15,248 nt of DNA from assembly GCA_003024985.2 (NCBI GenBank), contig PXIH01S0001377.1; one strand, written 5' to 3'. The stretch is from Euperipatoides rowelli. Taxonomy: Eukaryota; Onychophora; Udeonychophora; Euonychophora; Peripatopsidae. The position numbers were made by a program, and so were the translations under genes. The notes below the pieces were generated by a model, which ran no database searches, was not told the DNA's origin, and saw only the letters and a list, made by a program, of their open reading frames with translations. This document shows positions 1 through 7,883 of this stretch, in pieces. The first letter of the stretch is position 1. Each line of letters starts with the position of its first letter.

Positions 1-1243
1 ATCATCGGTGAATTTTTAAATCTATTAGTTTTACAAGCTGGTATGCAAATGTTATTTTGATTTAAATTATATAAGTTCTGCACCAGGGCCCATTACCAAT
101 GTTAATTTATTATTTTGATTTAAGAATGTATAAAAAGAAAATATATAATTTAAATGAAGGATAACTAATAAGAAAGAATGTCTTATTCATTTGAGCACCG
201 GTATATAAAGTGAAATCAGAATGTTGCCATTTGTTGTTATTTACAGTACATTAAATTAGAACATAATAATCAAACACTTATAGAGTATTAATATGATGGA
301 GCCATCTAGTAGTTTACTTTGCAATATAATAATAATTTTCCCATTTTATAACCTAAATCTATCAAAATCTTTTCATTTTTACAAGTTCTCACCAATATGA
401 CTATTAAGGTTAATTTTGAAATGAGCTAAAGTAGACTATAATGTATTGCATAATGTGTTTAATCTTTTATTGATAAAGATCAAAAATAGTGTCTGCCTTT
501 TTATCATCAACTATATTTTATCTCTATTTGAGGATCGTCCTGCCACCAATCAACATTTGAATTTATTCATTCAGCCATTCATGAGAGAAAAAAAAATGCA
601 CACTAAAAATATTTTTTAAGAATTTCCCTTCAAAAAAAAATTTTTTTATAGAGAATTTGTCTCTGATATAGTATTATTCACTTCGTTTGTGTAGTCTAAT
701 CCTGTTTCTATTATTACTACGTAATTAAAGATAAAATTTACTGGTATCAGTTTGTTCATTGTATACTGTGAATTTTCTAAATTTTCAATTTTATAGATTA
801 GGCTAACCTTGAGAAAATATTTTCAATGAAAGTAAAATGTATTTTCTTTTCAAAGATAATATTTAAAAACACAAATGTTAAATACAATCTGAGTAGAGCC
901 AGAGAGGACCAGAGATCATTTTAGACAAGATTTTTTAAAACTCGTGTGATTATTTGGTCCATCAAGTGAGTTTTTTTGATAAAATTATTTTGAGTTAACT
1001 TATACTTTTTAGTTTTAAATACTGTACTTTTTTTTTTAAATAGCAAAAATAATTTTCTGGTAAGATATTTTTTTTAATCAATTGCCTTGGAAATCATCAT
1101 AGACAGTTTAAAAATAAATTTTCACTGCGTTTGATCTTTAAATTACTTTTTTCTATTTTTTTTTTTTGTTGACATTTTTGTTATTTTAAAAATTAACCAT
1201 TTAATTGAATTGCAGTATTTTCCAGTCTTTATATTATAGCATA
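1..1243. other. AT-rich non-coding stretch, no gene seen
   Basis: Both strands are dense with stops in every frame, and long A and T runs dominate, for example near 590-650 and 1030-1170. I see no exon-like stretch, RNA gene or repeat with clear ends. It could be upstream intergenic DNA, or a 5' intron of the SLC26 gene that begins to be visible at 4485. Confidence 0.5.
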
Positions 1244-1507
1244 CACCAGGGTGTATATTCTTACCAAAGCGTTAGCAAACAGCTCGGGAAGAATTTTGCC
1301 TTCCGGAAGGAATTGAAGCTTCTGATTAAAATAATATTGAATACTTGATCAAACATAAGTATTATTTGAATAGGTAAATATATATTAACCACAATTTCTT
1401 GCCTAATTACCTAAATTGTTTTAAATTTTTATTCCTTTATTAAAATTAAAAAAAAAAAAAAAAATGCTGCCACTTTAGTACTCGGGAAGATTATATACCC
1501 CCTGGCC
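1244..1507. mobile_element. Probable short MITE with TA target duplication
   Basis: The two ends are imperfect inverted repeats. The left end begins CACCAGGGTGTATATTCTT after a TA (1242-1243). The reverse complement of the right end begins GGCCAGGGGGTATATAATCTT before a TA (1508-1509). About 20 of the first 26 bases pair, allowing a 2-base gap. A TA duplication with short inverted ends is typical of Tc1/mariner-type non-autonomous elements. The interior (264 bp in all) has no coding potential and contains an 18-A run near 1448 and a small inverted repeat, CCTTCCGGAAGG, near 1300. Family assignment is inference from the target site only. Confidence 0.45.
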
Positions 1508-1754
1508 TACACTTTTTAAATTGTCATAAATAGAAAATACAAATGAGAATTTTAGACAACACTTTTGGTCCAAAAGCATGAAAAAAAAAATCCTAAAAAA
1601 AATGTTTAGAAAGTTTTAAAACAGCAGTATTATTTAATAGTAGCAATGCTACTGTTTTAAAATCAATAAGTTTACAATAGGCTTTAACAATATTAAATAT
1701 TCTTAAGAATATAATTAATTTTATTAGTGATATACTGTAATAATAATAGAAATA

Positions 1755-1786
1755 GTTATCATCATAGCAGTCATTGCCATTATCAT
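1755..1786 (+). repeat. 32-bp dispersed direct repeat, copy 1
   Basis: This 32-base segment (core CATCATAGCAGTC) recurs at 2926-2957 in the same orientation with 30 of 32 bases identical. Flanks outside the 32 bases do not align. Its origin is unknown. Confidence 0.6.
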
Positions 1787-1991
1787 ATAACATACAAATA
1801 GAAGTNTTTTAATAATATGTAAGTAAACCTAAAATATGTAATATAAAGGTTATGTCATTCGGCTCAATTTTTCAAGATCGGTAAAGATTTCTTAATTAGC
1901 ACGTGATTAGCATTTATTAAAAAACATGTATTTACATAACTATCCTGGCCTTAGTCATCATCTTATTTCGTAGAATGCTGATCAAGTGTGA

Positions 1992-2314
1992 ATACACGCT
2001 TATTCATTCATTTGGGGTGAAGGTGGTGGTGTTATTCGGTACCATGCTATTGGACATTATGTTTACCACAATGCACTGCAAAACTGACCAGACGCTCTTA
2101 TTTAGCTAGAATCAGAATTCTTTAAAAATATTGTTTTTCAAAATGACGCTCTTACTTGCGCCTGCTTCGTAAAAGTTTAGGAGATTATCTTGAAGATGAC
2201 ATTCTGGCTGATACACAACTAAAACCTGACCTTACGCATATAAACATCATCGTGAAAGGTGCATGGGATGTGCGTCATATAAGCAAGCCTCCTTGTGAGA
2301 TCTGTGCCATTTAA
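1992..2314 (+). pseudogene. Decayed coding-like stretch, unrecognised
   Basis: Two stop-free stretches in different frames have protein-like composition. The first (1992-2078) reads through HAYSFIWGEGGG and ends HNALQN then a stop. The second (2147-2314, 55 codons) contains LRLLRKSLGDYLEDDILADT and ends CEICAI then a stop. Neither has a plausible start, and a TGA sits just before the second. A short motif, ACGCTCTTA, is repeated at about 2093 and 2147. The LEDD segment faintly recalls DDE transposases of the Tc1/mariner superfamily, but no catalytic motif can be placed. This is best treated as a relic of a mobile element or retropseudogene; chance is also possible. Confidence 0.3.
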
Positions 2315-2925
2315 GCACACCTCTAATTTAAAATCCTAGATTACAGCTTCCACTTGTTAATTTTTTTTTTAATTTGGCAGGCCTCTTTCATTCTGTTTAT
2401 GAGGATTCAACGTTATTTACAGAAGCTAAATTGAGTTTAGAAATTTATTGCAAAGAAAGCATTTAGACTATTATGGGAGTTTGTTTTCTCTATTTTTTTA
2501 AGCAGAAGGGAGCTGACAAACTTTATTGTATATATTCTTGAAAAATATCATATGTTTGATTGGCTCTATTGAAAATAGACCCATTCAAACAATATATTTT
2601 TCAAGAATACATTTAGGCTATTAAGTTTTTTTTTTGGGGTGGGGGAGTGGGGGGAGAGAAAAAAATAAATACAAAGAGATATTTAACTAACAATCTAAAT
2701 AATCATTTTTAAGAAATTGATTCTATGTTAACCTTATCAGATTAAATTAAAAGGATTAACCATTTTTTTTTTAAAAAGGAGGGATAGAGAAAAGATAGCC
2801 ATTTTTTATTACTATAATTTTATAATATTTTTTTAAAAAAATAATTACATTTACAATATTTTTTAAATTTTATTAAAAGTTTACATAATTAAAAAAAAAG
2901 TTACAAATTTAAAGGTCGAAAGAAA
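2315..2925. other. Non-coding AT-rich stretch with foldback
   Basis: Apart from the foldback at 2531-2610 this stretch shows only homopolymer-rich sequence, including a G-rich patch near 2636-2657 (GGGGTGGGGGAGTGGGGGGA) and long A/T runs at 2820-2900. No gene is seen. Confidence 0.5.
2531..2610. repeat. Foldback inverted repeat
   Basis: The left arm (2531-2562, core ATTCTTGAAAAATAT) pairs with the right arm (2582-2610, core ATATTTTTCAAGAATA) around a loop of about 20 bases that itself holds CTATT/AATAG. The 14-base outer core is perfect and the inner part is interrupted. It may be a small foldback MITE or simply a hairpin-forming sequence. No target duplication was identified. Confidence 0.6.
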
Positions 2926-2957
2926 GTTGTCATCATAGCAGTCGTTGCCATTATCAT
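2926..2957 (+). repeat. 32-bp dispersed direct repeat, copy 2
   Basis: Second copy of the 1755-1786 segment, 1.17 kb downstream in the same orientation, differing by two A-to-G changes. The spacing and the lack of similarity in the flanks argue against simple tandem origin. It could be a short piece of an interspersed repeat family. Confidence 0.6.
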
Positions 2958-3011
2958 GATGTTAATGTCGGATTCACAACATCCTCAATAACAGTTAAAT
3001 AGGACAAGCTG

Positions 3012-3410
3012 GACTAGCCTTGTTGGCAACACTTGAATAGGAAGAAGACAGACTTTCTTCGTCAGCAACATTTTATTAAGAAGATGGACCAGCTTCAGCA
3101 GCAGCAGCTTCATCATCTGAAAAACCATAAAATTAGTCTATTTCAGCTTCATCATCACTTGAAGATTCTATGCGTGTTTTCAAGATCTTCATCTGAAATG
3201 TCAGGCTCTACATTGTTTCTTATCAAATCATCTTTCTTCCATATTTTCTTATCTTTTTTCATCTTCTTTTCCTTCCTCCAGTTTTCTTTTCTTTTTCTCT
3301 ATATACTGGTATCTCTTCTGTTTCTTTCTGCTTTTTCCCATAATTATTTTTTTCACCTGTCTCTTATTCATTCTATCTTCTCCCCAGCTTTGTCTCCTGA
3401 TGTTGATAAC
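3012..3410 (-). pseudogene. Decayed coding-like region, lysine-rich then acidic/serine-rich
   Basis: On the minus strand, frames interrupted by shifts and stops read as a compositionally biased protein. A lysine-rich segment (KKKRKLEEGKEDEKR, about 3255-3300) is followed by a segment containing WKKDDLIRNN and PDISDEDLEN (about 3170-3235). Then come an acidic serine-rich piece (ESSSDDEAEID, about 3137-3170) and SDDEAAAAEAGPSS followed by a double stop near 3076. The plus strand is open across 3033-3413, but that frame is a leucine/serine/phenylalanine shadow of the AAG/GAT-rich minus strand. Basic-then-acidic tails occur at the ends of pogo/Tigger-type transposases and in many nuclear proteins, so no family can be named. 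At least two frame changes mean it is not functional as it stands. Confidence 0.3.
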
Positions 3411-3413
3411 TAA

Positions 3414-4484
3414 GATTGTAATCCATGATAAACTAGTTAGTATATTATTAATTAGTTATGAGTGCACTTAGACTTTGGTTAGTGACAACTATATGTACAT
3501 TTGGCATCATGTATTAATCTGGCCCCACACTATGTGTTTATTCTTCATTTATGTACTTTGGTGTTGTGTTTATCATTAGTTCCAAATTATCAATAAGTGG
3601 CACCAACAATGACCCCTTCACTATTCATGTTCAATGATCTGTTCATTAGCTGATAAGTCATGGAGAATAAGTTGCGTGAGAGTGGAAACAAATGATGAAC
3701 AGTCTTGGAAAATTGTACACAATCACTTATGTTAACCAACAAGCTAACCTAGTATAGTTGTGTAGAAAACCTCAAGGCTAACTTTAAAAATCTGTTTCTG
3801 GGTATTATTATTTTTAATAAAAATAATAATGGTTATTTAATATCTAAGCTTATATATATTAAACATATCAAATTTCATCATGAACCTTAATATGAGAAGG
3901 TAGATAGGATCTAGTTGTTGTTTTTTTATCTTAAAGGTGGCAGGTTATTCATTTTGTAATTTAGATTTACTGGGAGGGAGGAGTAAAACTGATGCATTTG
4001 TATAAAGGTTTTAAAGATAAAATGTTTTTATAAAAAATTGTGTACTCCAAGCTTCTAAAATAAAGAACCATAAAATAATAGGATGGGCTACAAATTTTAG
4101 AGAATGGGATAGGATGGTGGGTGGGAGGAATTTAGAAGTGAAAGAAGGTTGTTGACTTTTTAAGACAAAACTTCAGACTTTGTTTGGTGCTCTCCCCCTT
4201 TACTAAGCAATAAATAAGTAGGTTATATAAATGTAATTTATGTTGACATGTAGTCAAATAATATTTTGTTGCCAGTAACATCATTAAATTAAATATTTAT
4301 GAGTAAGCTAGTTTAAACTTTTTTAAAAGTTTTTGATTGGCCCCGGGGGGGGGGGGAGTAATAATTACTAATTGATTAATTGCATAATCATGATTATTTA
4401 CAATTATTAATCGATTAGTAGGCTAATTTCTATTAATTGCCCAGTAGGCTACTAACCTTATATAAGTTATTGTATATTTTCCAG
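3414..4484. other. Non-coding stretch upstream of SLC26 exon
   Basis: No coding or RNA gene is evident. The stretch includes a short AT palindrome near 3805-3832 and a long G run near 4345-4357. Close to the splice acceptor at 4484 are AGTAGGCTA and similar motifs (4417-4453). It may be 5' intron or upstream sequence of the SLC26 gene; no core promoter was identified. Confidence 0.5.
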
Positions 4485-4762
4485 ACTATGGCAACACATC
4501 CATACAGCTGATATTTTCTCTTCCAATGTCAATGGGTGACATTCAGAATTCAGCTGCTGGTAAAGGATCTCTTCAGTTGAAATTTTACCTGAGAAAAGTT
4601 TTTAATATTAGATGCCTTCAAACATGGTTTCCAATCCTCATCTGGCTTCCCAAGTACAATGTGCCAACGGCTTTGGCAGATATCACTGCTGGTCTAGCAG
4701 TTGGCTTCACTGTTGTTCCTCAAGGTCTTGCCTATGCAGCTATCGCTCAATTACCAATTGAG
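4485..4762 (+). CDS. SLC26/SulP anion transporter, N-terminal exon
   Basis: This exon encodes the start of an SLC26 (SulP) family anion transporter, multi-pass membrane proteins that move sulfate, chloride, bicarbonate or related anions. The best start is ATG 4526 (79 codons to the exon end); a second ATG follows two codons later, and the frame stays open back to the exon edge, so a start in an earlier exon is possible. The first 35 residues are cytosolic and basic, with the family hallmark WLPKYNV just before the first membrane span (DITAGLAVGFTVVPQGLAYA, residues about 53-72). It is preceded by a pyrimidine-rich acceptor (TTTTCCAG, ending 4484) and ends at GAG followed by GTAGGA, phase 0. 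It joins in frame to 6445. The pattern resembles SLC26A11-like proteins, but the subfamily is inference. Confidence 0.85.
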
Positions 4763-5475
4763 GTAGGAATCTAAATATGCCATTTATTTTTCAATTATTT
4801 ATTGGAATTTGAATAGTATAATGAAAATATAACTCAATGCTAGCACTTAAAAAAAATGTCAATCCTCCCCACATTTAAAAAAAAAAACAGGAATTTTTTT
4901 CCCCCTTAATTAAGAAGGAATTACTTGACTGTTGGGAGAAATAGGATTAAAAAAAATCTATATCAATATTTATATATCTAAAAACGGAATCCAATGGACA
5001 ATATAGGCCCATTAACTACAGTCTATTGGGAAAATGGTACTGCATACATACACATTAAGCTTATTTTTGAAAACGTATACACAAAACAGTCATCATAAAG
5101 ATACATAAAACATTAGTAGCACTAAGGATGTAGCCTATAAAAATTAAAAAGCACACTAATATTATATAAAAGTGAATATTAAATGCTATATAACTAATAT
5201 AACACTAAATTATCACACATTTTTTTCTGTAATGGTGAGAAATCTGTTAAGAGCCATACAGTGATTTAAAAATTAATTTTTAGAATTTTCATGATACATT
5301 TATAGTTTCTCCTTTGTAAAGTAACAAAGTTGCAATTACAGCTATTAATAAACTTATTTTTGGTAATATGAAAACATGTCTTTGGCCTAAGAGTAATAAA
5401 AAATGTAAAATTTAATCCCAGATTTGATGCTAATAAAATAACTATCAAAACTGAAGGTAATTTAAAACTAACTTA

Positions 5476-5497
5476 AGCCTAGCACACACTAGGAGAG
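5476..5497 (+). repeat. Harbinger-type left terminal inverted repeat
   Basis: The 22 bases pair with 6197-6218 with one mismatch. The TTA target duplication sits immediately outside at 5473-5475. Confidence 0.8.
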
Positions 5498-5789
5498 AAA
5501 CACTTCGGAGTTTTCATACCTTGGCAGTTTTTTTAATGATGCGAAAGTTTTCTTCAGAGTATTTTGACACACACTAGGAGATTTTTTTATTATTTGAAAG
5601 TTTTTATCTTTAAGTTTGCGTACTCCTTTTGTCAAAATGGAGAATGACATTCAATGACTACCACATTAATTGATTTATATATTATTGTATTAAATATATA
5701 TATGCATGAAAAGAAATAGATTTTTTTAATTTCCAAGTAGTGGCGATATAGTTTTAAATATCAAAGCCATATACCTGTTGTATTACATA

Positions 5790-5972
5790 CGATACCAATG
5801 GTTTGCAGAATTGTCGTTTTTAATAAAAAAAAATAAAAAAAAAAATAGTGGCTTGTTGTGATATTCAGTTAAGTGCTGCTTGTATAGACACGGACATTTT
5901 ACTACTTCTTGAATTAATAGTGATATTTCATCGTCATTCCAGTTTTTTGTTGGCGAAGCGAGTGGCCGGCAT
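5790..5972 (-). pseudogene. MADF-type DNA-binding protein relic inside Harbinger element
   Basis: On the minus strand an ATG (5972-5970) opens MPATRFANKK. After a one-base shift in an A-run (about 5941) it continues WNDDEISLLIQEVVKCPCLY, then KQHLTEYHNK. This matches the MADF consensus: an acidic W-x-D/E-E start, LI-x-x-V, P-C-L-W/Y, then Y-x-N-K about a dozen residues later. Further A/T-rich codons follow, with a possible continuation NDNSANHWYR near 5790-5820, where MADF proteins have a W in the next helix. MADF proteins bind DNA; in Harbinger transposons a Myb/MADF-like protein helps bring the transposase to the nucleus and the element ends. The frameshift, a long T tract and the lack of the rest make it a relic. 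Confidence 0.6.
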
Positions 5973-6060
5973 TTTTATTTTTTAGTTAGTAAACGTCACG
6001 TGTTCTCAGCTTCTCATCATCCGGTGATTGGCTGCGAACTTTGACTCCGATGAGAAAATC

Positions 6061-6092
6061 TTCAAAAAGTAGATCAGAGGTCTACTTTTGAA
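6061..6092. repeat. Hairpin within the Harbinger element
   Basis: TTCAAAAAGTAGA (6061-6073) pairs with TCTACTTTTGAA (6081-6092) with one bulged base and a 7-base loop. It lies in the presumed leader of the MADF-like relic. Confidence 0.55.
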
Positions 6093-6196
6093 AGTGATGA
6101 AAGTGTTCTCTTCGAAGTCTGGTTTTCTCTGAAGTATTTTGACACACACAAAGTATTTACCTTCGGAGTACAATTCTTTGATGCTTCGAAGAGAAA

Positions 6197-6218
6197 CTCT
6201 CCTAGTGTGTGCTAGCCT
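6197..6218 (-). repeat. Harbinger-type right terminal inverted repeat
   Basis: Reverse complement of 5476-5497 with one mismatch. The second TTA copy follows at 6219-6221. Confidence 0.8.
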
Positions 6219-6444
6219 TTAGTTTCAAGTTACATTTCTATCCAGAAAACTACACTACAAATTAGTTGAATTAAAAAGTATTTAAGTTACTATAAGTTAC
6301 TGGAGAAAATAAAAAGTTACTGTACACCTGTTACCCTTGTCAAGTAACTTTGAAAGTTTGAAATAATAACTGTCATAATTGTTTGCAATTATTATTTCAC
6401 CATTTGTACAGTATGTAAGGTTTATTATCTTCTTTTTCTAACAG

Positions 6445-6644
6445 TATGGTTTATATTCCGCTTTTATGAGCTGTTTTATTTACTGCTTTATGGGAAATTC
6501 TAAAGATCTCACACATGGACCAACAACAATCTTGTCCCTGTTGACTGCTCAATATGGCTATCAAGGGAGCCCACTATCGGCTGTATGGCTGACATTTATG
6601 TCGGGAGCTATTCAACTAGTACTGGGTATCCTTCAAATGGGCAA
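6445..6644 (+). CDS. SLC26/SulP anion transporter, second visible exon
   Basis: This exon (66 codons plus 2 bases) continues the transporter begun at 4526. It opens with YGLYSAF and runs to MGNSKDLTHGP, which together form the SulP signature region: Y-G-L-Y-S/T, a membrane span, then G-x-S-K-D and the GP that leads into the anion-binding span. Next come TTILSLLTAQYGY and a hydrophobic segment, AVWLTFMSGAIQLVLGILQM, a further membrane span. The acceptor is TTTTTCTAACAG and the donor is CAA followed by GTAATT, leaving phase 2. The next expected segment (the span with FIS-x-P-V and GFTSA) was not found in this window, so the gene is partial here: about 145 of the roughly 550-650 residues usual for the family. 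Confidence 0.85.
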
Positions 6645-6961
6645 GTAATTAATAGAAATATTTTTATATTATTTTTTTATTTATTTGAATATACGGTTAG
6701 TAAGTCAGACATTGTTTAAGGCCTTGAGTATCGGGTCTAAAATTATTTATTTTGCATGTAATATTCTGAGCAGATCGCACTTCTACTATCTATATATTTA
6801 TATATTTCACAACAGTCAATATGTGCATTGTCTTACTAGCTACAGTATATATAATATACTGTATATATACTGTAGTTTATGTTGTGTGAAATTTATTGAC
6901 GAAAATTCTAAAATAAAAAACGTACTAACACCGAAAAATAATGACTTATTTTACTGTTTAC
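6645..6961. other. Intron-like AT-rich stretch, no gene seen
   Basis: The stretch after the SLC26 donor has an open plus frame, 6685-6975, but it is AT-driven (many I, Y, F, K, N codons) and has no recognisable motif. It overlaps a palindrome, so I do not treat it as a gene. Confidence 0.5.
6840..6875. repeat. TACTGTATA palindrome
   Basis: CTACAGTATATA (6840-6851) is the exact reverse complement of TATATACTGTAG (6864-6875), with ATACTG in the loop. Related ACAGTATA/TACTGTATA sequences occur at about 9163-9182 and 11491-11508. Confidence 0.65.
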
Positions 6962-7055
6962 ATTTCATTTACTGAATTGTTTTACAAACTTTAACTTTTT
7001 ATTTTTAATTAAAAATAAAAAGTTTAAGTTTGTATAACAAGTCAGTAAATGAAAA
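6962..7055. repeat. Long near-perfect palindrome
   Basis: The sequence reads almost identically on both strands around a centre at 7008/7009. The inner 30-odd bases (core TTTTTATTTTTAATTAAAAA) are perfect, and the outer part (CATTTACTG-type arm against TCAGTAAATG) holds with a few mismatches over about 47 bases per arm and no loop. It could form a cruciform or a long RNA hairpin. It may be a small foldback element, but no target duplication is clear. Confidence 0.75.
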
Positions 7056-7106
7056 ATAAATATTAATTAATAAAATGTCCTCATAGAGATTGGAAGTCAG
7101 AGATAC

Positions 7107-7434
7107 AAGAAATAAAATGATCCATTGAAATTTTGTTGCTATGGAAGCCTAGGAGAGAAGTATACATGCATATAAAATGATCAGCCAATAATTACTGCAT
7201 ATTTGAAGTATTGTATGTCCCACCAATGGATGTAGAAGAGTTACCACTTGACTCTGACCATTGGGACTCTNTTTTGACCAAAGTTAGAAATAATGTTTGA
7301 CATCACAAAATGTAGACAATGCAGTGTGACTATTAGGATATGCCACAATTAGCTGAACTACAGACCAAGAAAATGTGTTGCTTCCTTGAATCTCGACATG
7401 GAGGAGTGCCTGGCATATGAGAATGTAACAATGC
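7107..7434 (+). repeat. Tandem duplication, unit 1 (about 328 bp)
   Basis: This unit runs from AAGAAATAAAATGATCC to AACAATGC and is repeated immediately at 7435-7763. The units differ by about six substitutions and two small indels, so the duplication is recent. The N at 7271 corresponds to A in unit 2. The unit has a degraded reading frame, described in the findings. Confidence 0.9.
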
Positions 7435-7763
7435 AAGAAATAAAATGATCCATCGAAATTTTGTTGCTATGAGTATGAAAGCCTAGGAGAGAAGTATACA
7501 TGCATATAAAATGATCAACCAATAATTACTGCATATTTGAAATAAGACCCACCAATGGATGTAGAAGAGTTACCACTTGACTCTGACCATTGGGACTCTA
7601 TTTTGACCAAAGTTAGAAATAATGTTTGACATCACAAAATGTAGACAATGCAGTGTGACTATTAGGATATGCCACAATTAGCTGAACTACAGACCAAGAG
7701 AATGTGTTGCTTCCTTGAATCTCGACATGGAGGAGTGCCTGGCATATGAGAACGTAACAATGC
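7435..7763 (+). repeat. Tandem duplication, unit 2 (about 329 bp)
   Basis: Second unit of the tandem pair. Relative to unit 1 it gains about six bases near 7473 (GAGTAT context) and loses about five near 7540. Both share a plus-strand frame that starts MDVEELPLDSDHWDS (about 7556 here) and, after three in-frame stops, resumes MPQLAELQTKRMCCFLESRH. The frame is not known to be coding. Confidence 0.9.
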
Positions 7764-7838
7764 GGCTTTCATCAGTTAGCTGAACTGTTTCGAGATTTAA
7801 TTTTTTTTATTTGCAGAACTTTTTTTTTCTTTTTCAAG

Positions 7839-7883
7839 AATGAACTTGTTGCAATGTACCGTACTGTCTGCAAGGACATTAAT
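7839..7883 (+). CDS. Possible 45-bp exon of an unrecognised gene
   Basis: A strong pyrimidine tract and acceptor (TTTTTTTTCTTTTTCAAG, ending 7838) is followed by 45 stop-free bases and a consensus donor, GTAAGT, at 7884. In phase 0 it encodes NELVAMYRTVCKDIN, which has protein-like composition unlike the AT-driven frames around it. It does not resemble any SLC26 segment, and its phase 0 start does not match the phase 2 end of the exon at 6644. No partner exon was found nearby with certainty. A chance match of splice signals around an open triplet run is a real alternative. Confidence 0.3.

Larger units (their letters stand above)
5476..6218 (-). mobile_element. PIF/Harbinger-type non-autonomous element with TTA target duplication
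   Basis: Terminal inverted repeats of 22 bp lie at 5476-5497 and 6197-6218, differing at one position (third base); the shared core is CTAGCACACACTAGGAGAG. The flanking trinucleotides are TTA at 5473-5475 and TTA at 6219-6221, the 3-bp duplication expected of PIF/Harbinger elements. Sub-terminal motifs are repeated near both ends: GTATTTTGACACACAC at about 5558 and 6134, and CTTCGGAG at about 5503 and 6173. No transposase (DDE) segment was found. The interior instead carries a minus-strand MADF-like relic and a hairpin at 6061-6092. Harbinger transposons classically encode a transposase plus a second Myb/SANT- or MADF-like DNA-binding protein, so this looks like an internally deleted copy keeping part of the second gene. 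Confidence 0.75.
4763..6444 (+). other. SLC26 intron (1682 bp) carrying a Harbinger-type insertion
   Basis: The intron starts GTAGGA and ends TTTTTCTAACAG. Both flanking exons are in phase 0 and together give LPIE-YGLYSAF, the expected continuity of the transporter. Nearly half of it is the 743-bp transposon at 5476-6218. The rest is AT-rich, with no other gene seen. Confidence 0.85.

Noticed and set aside
1593-1793. Minus-strand open frame of 66 codons
   Set aside because: AT-driven tyrosine, leucine and isoleucine codons, with no motif or splice context.
3033-3413. Plus-strand open frame of 126 codons
   Set aside because: Mostly leucine, serine, phenylalanine and histidine from a CTT/TTC-rich strand. 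The minus strand reads more like protein, so this is a shadow frame.
5266-5448. Minus-strand open frame of 60 codons in the SLC26 intron
   Set aside because: No family features, AT-rich composition, and it lies in a well-supported intron.
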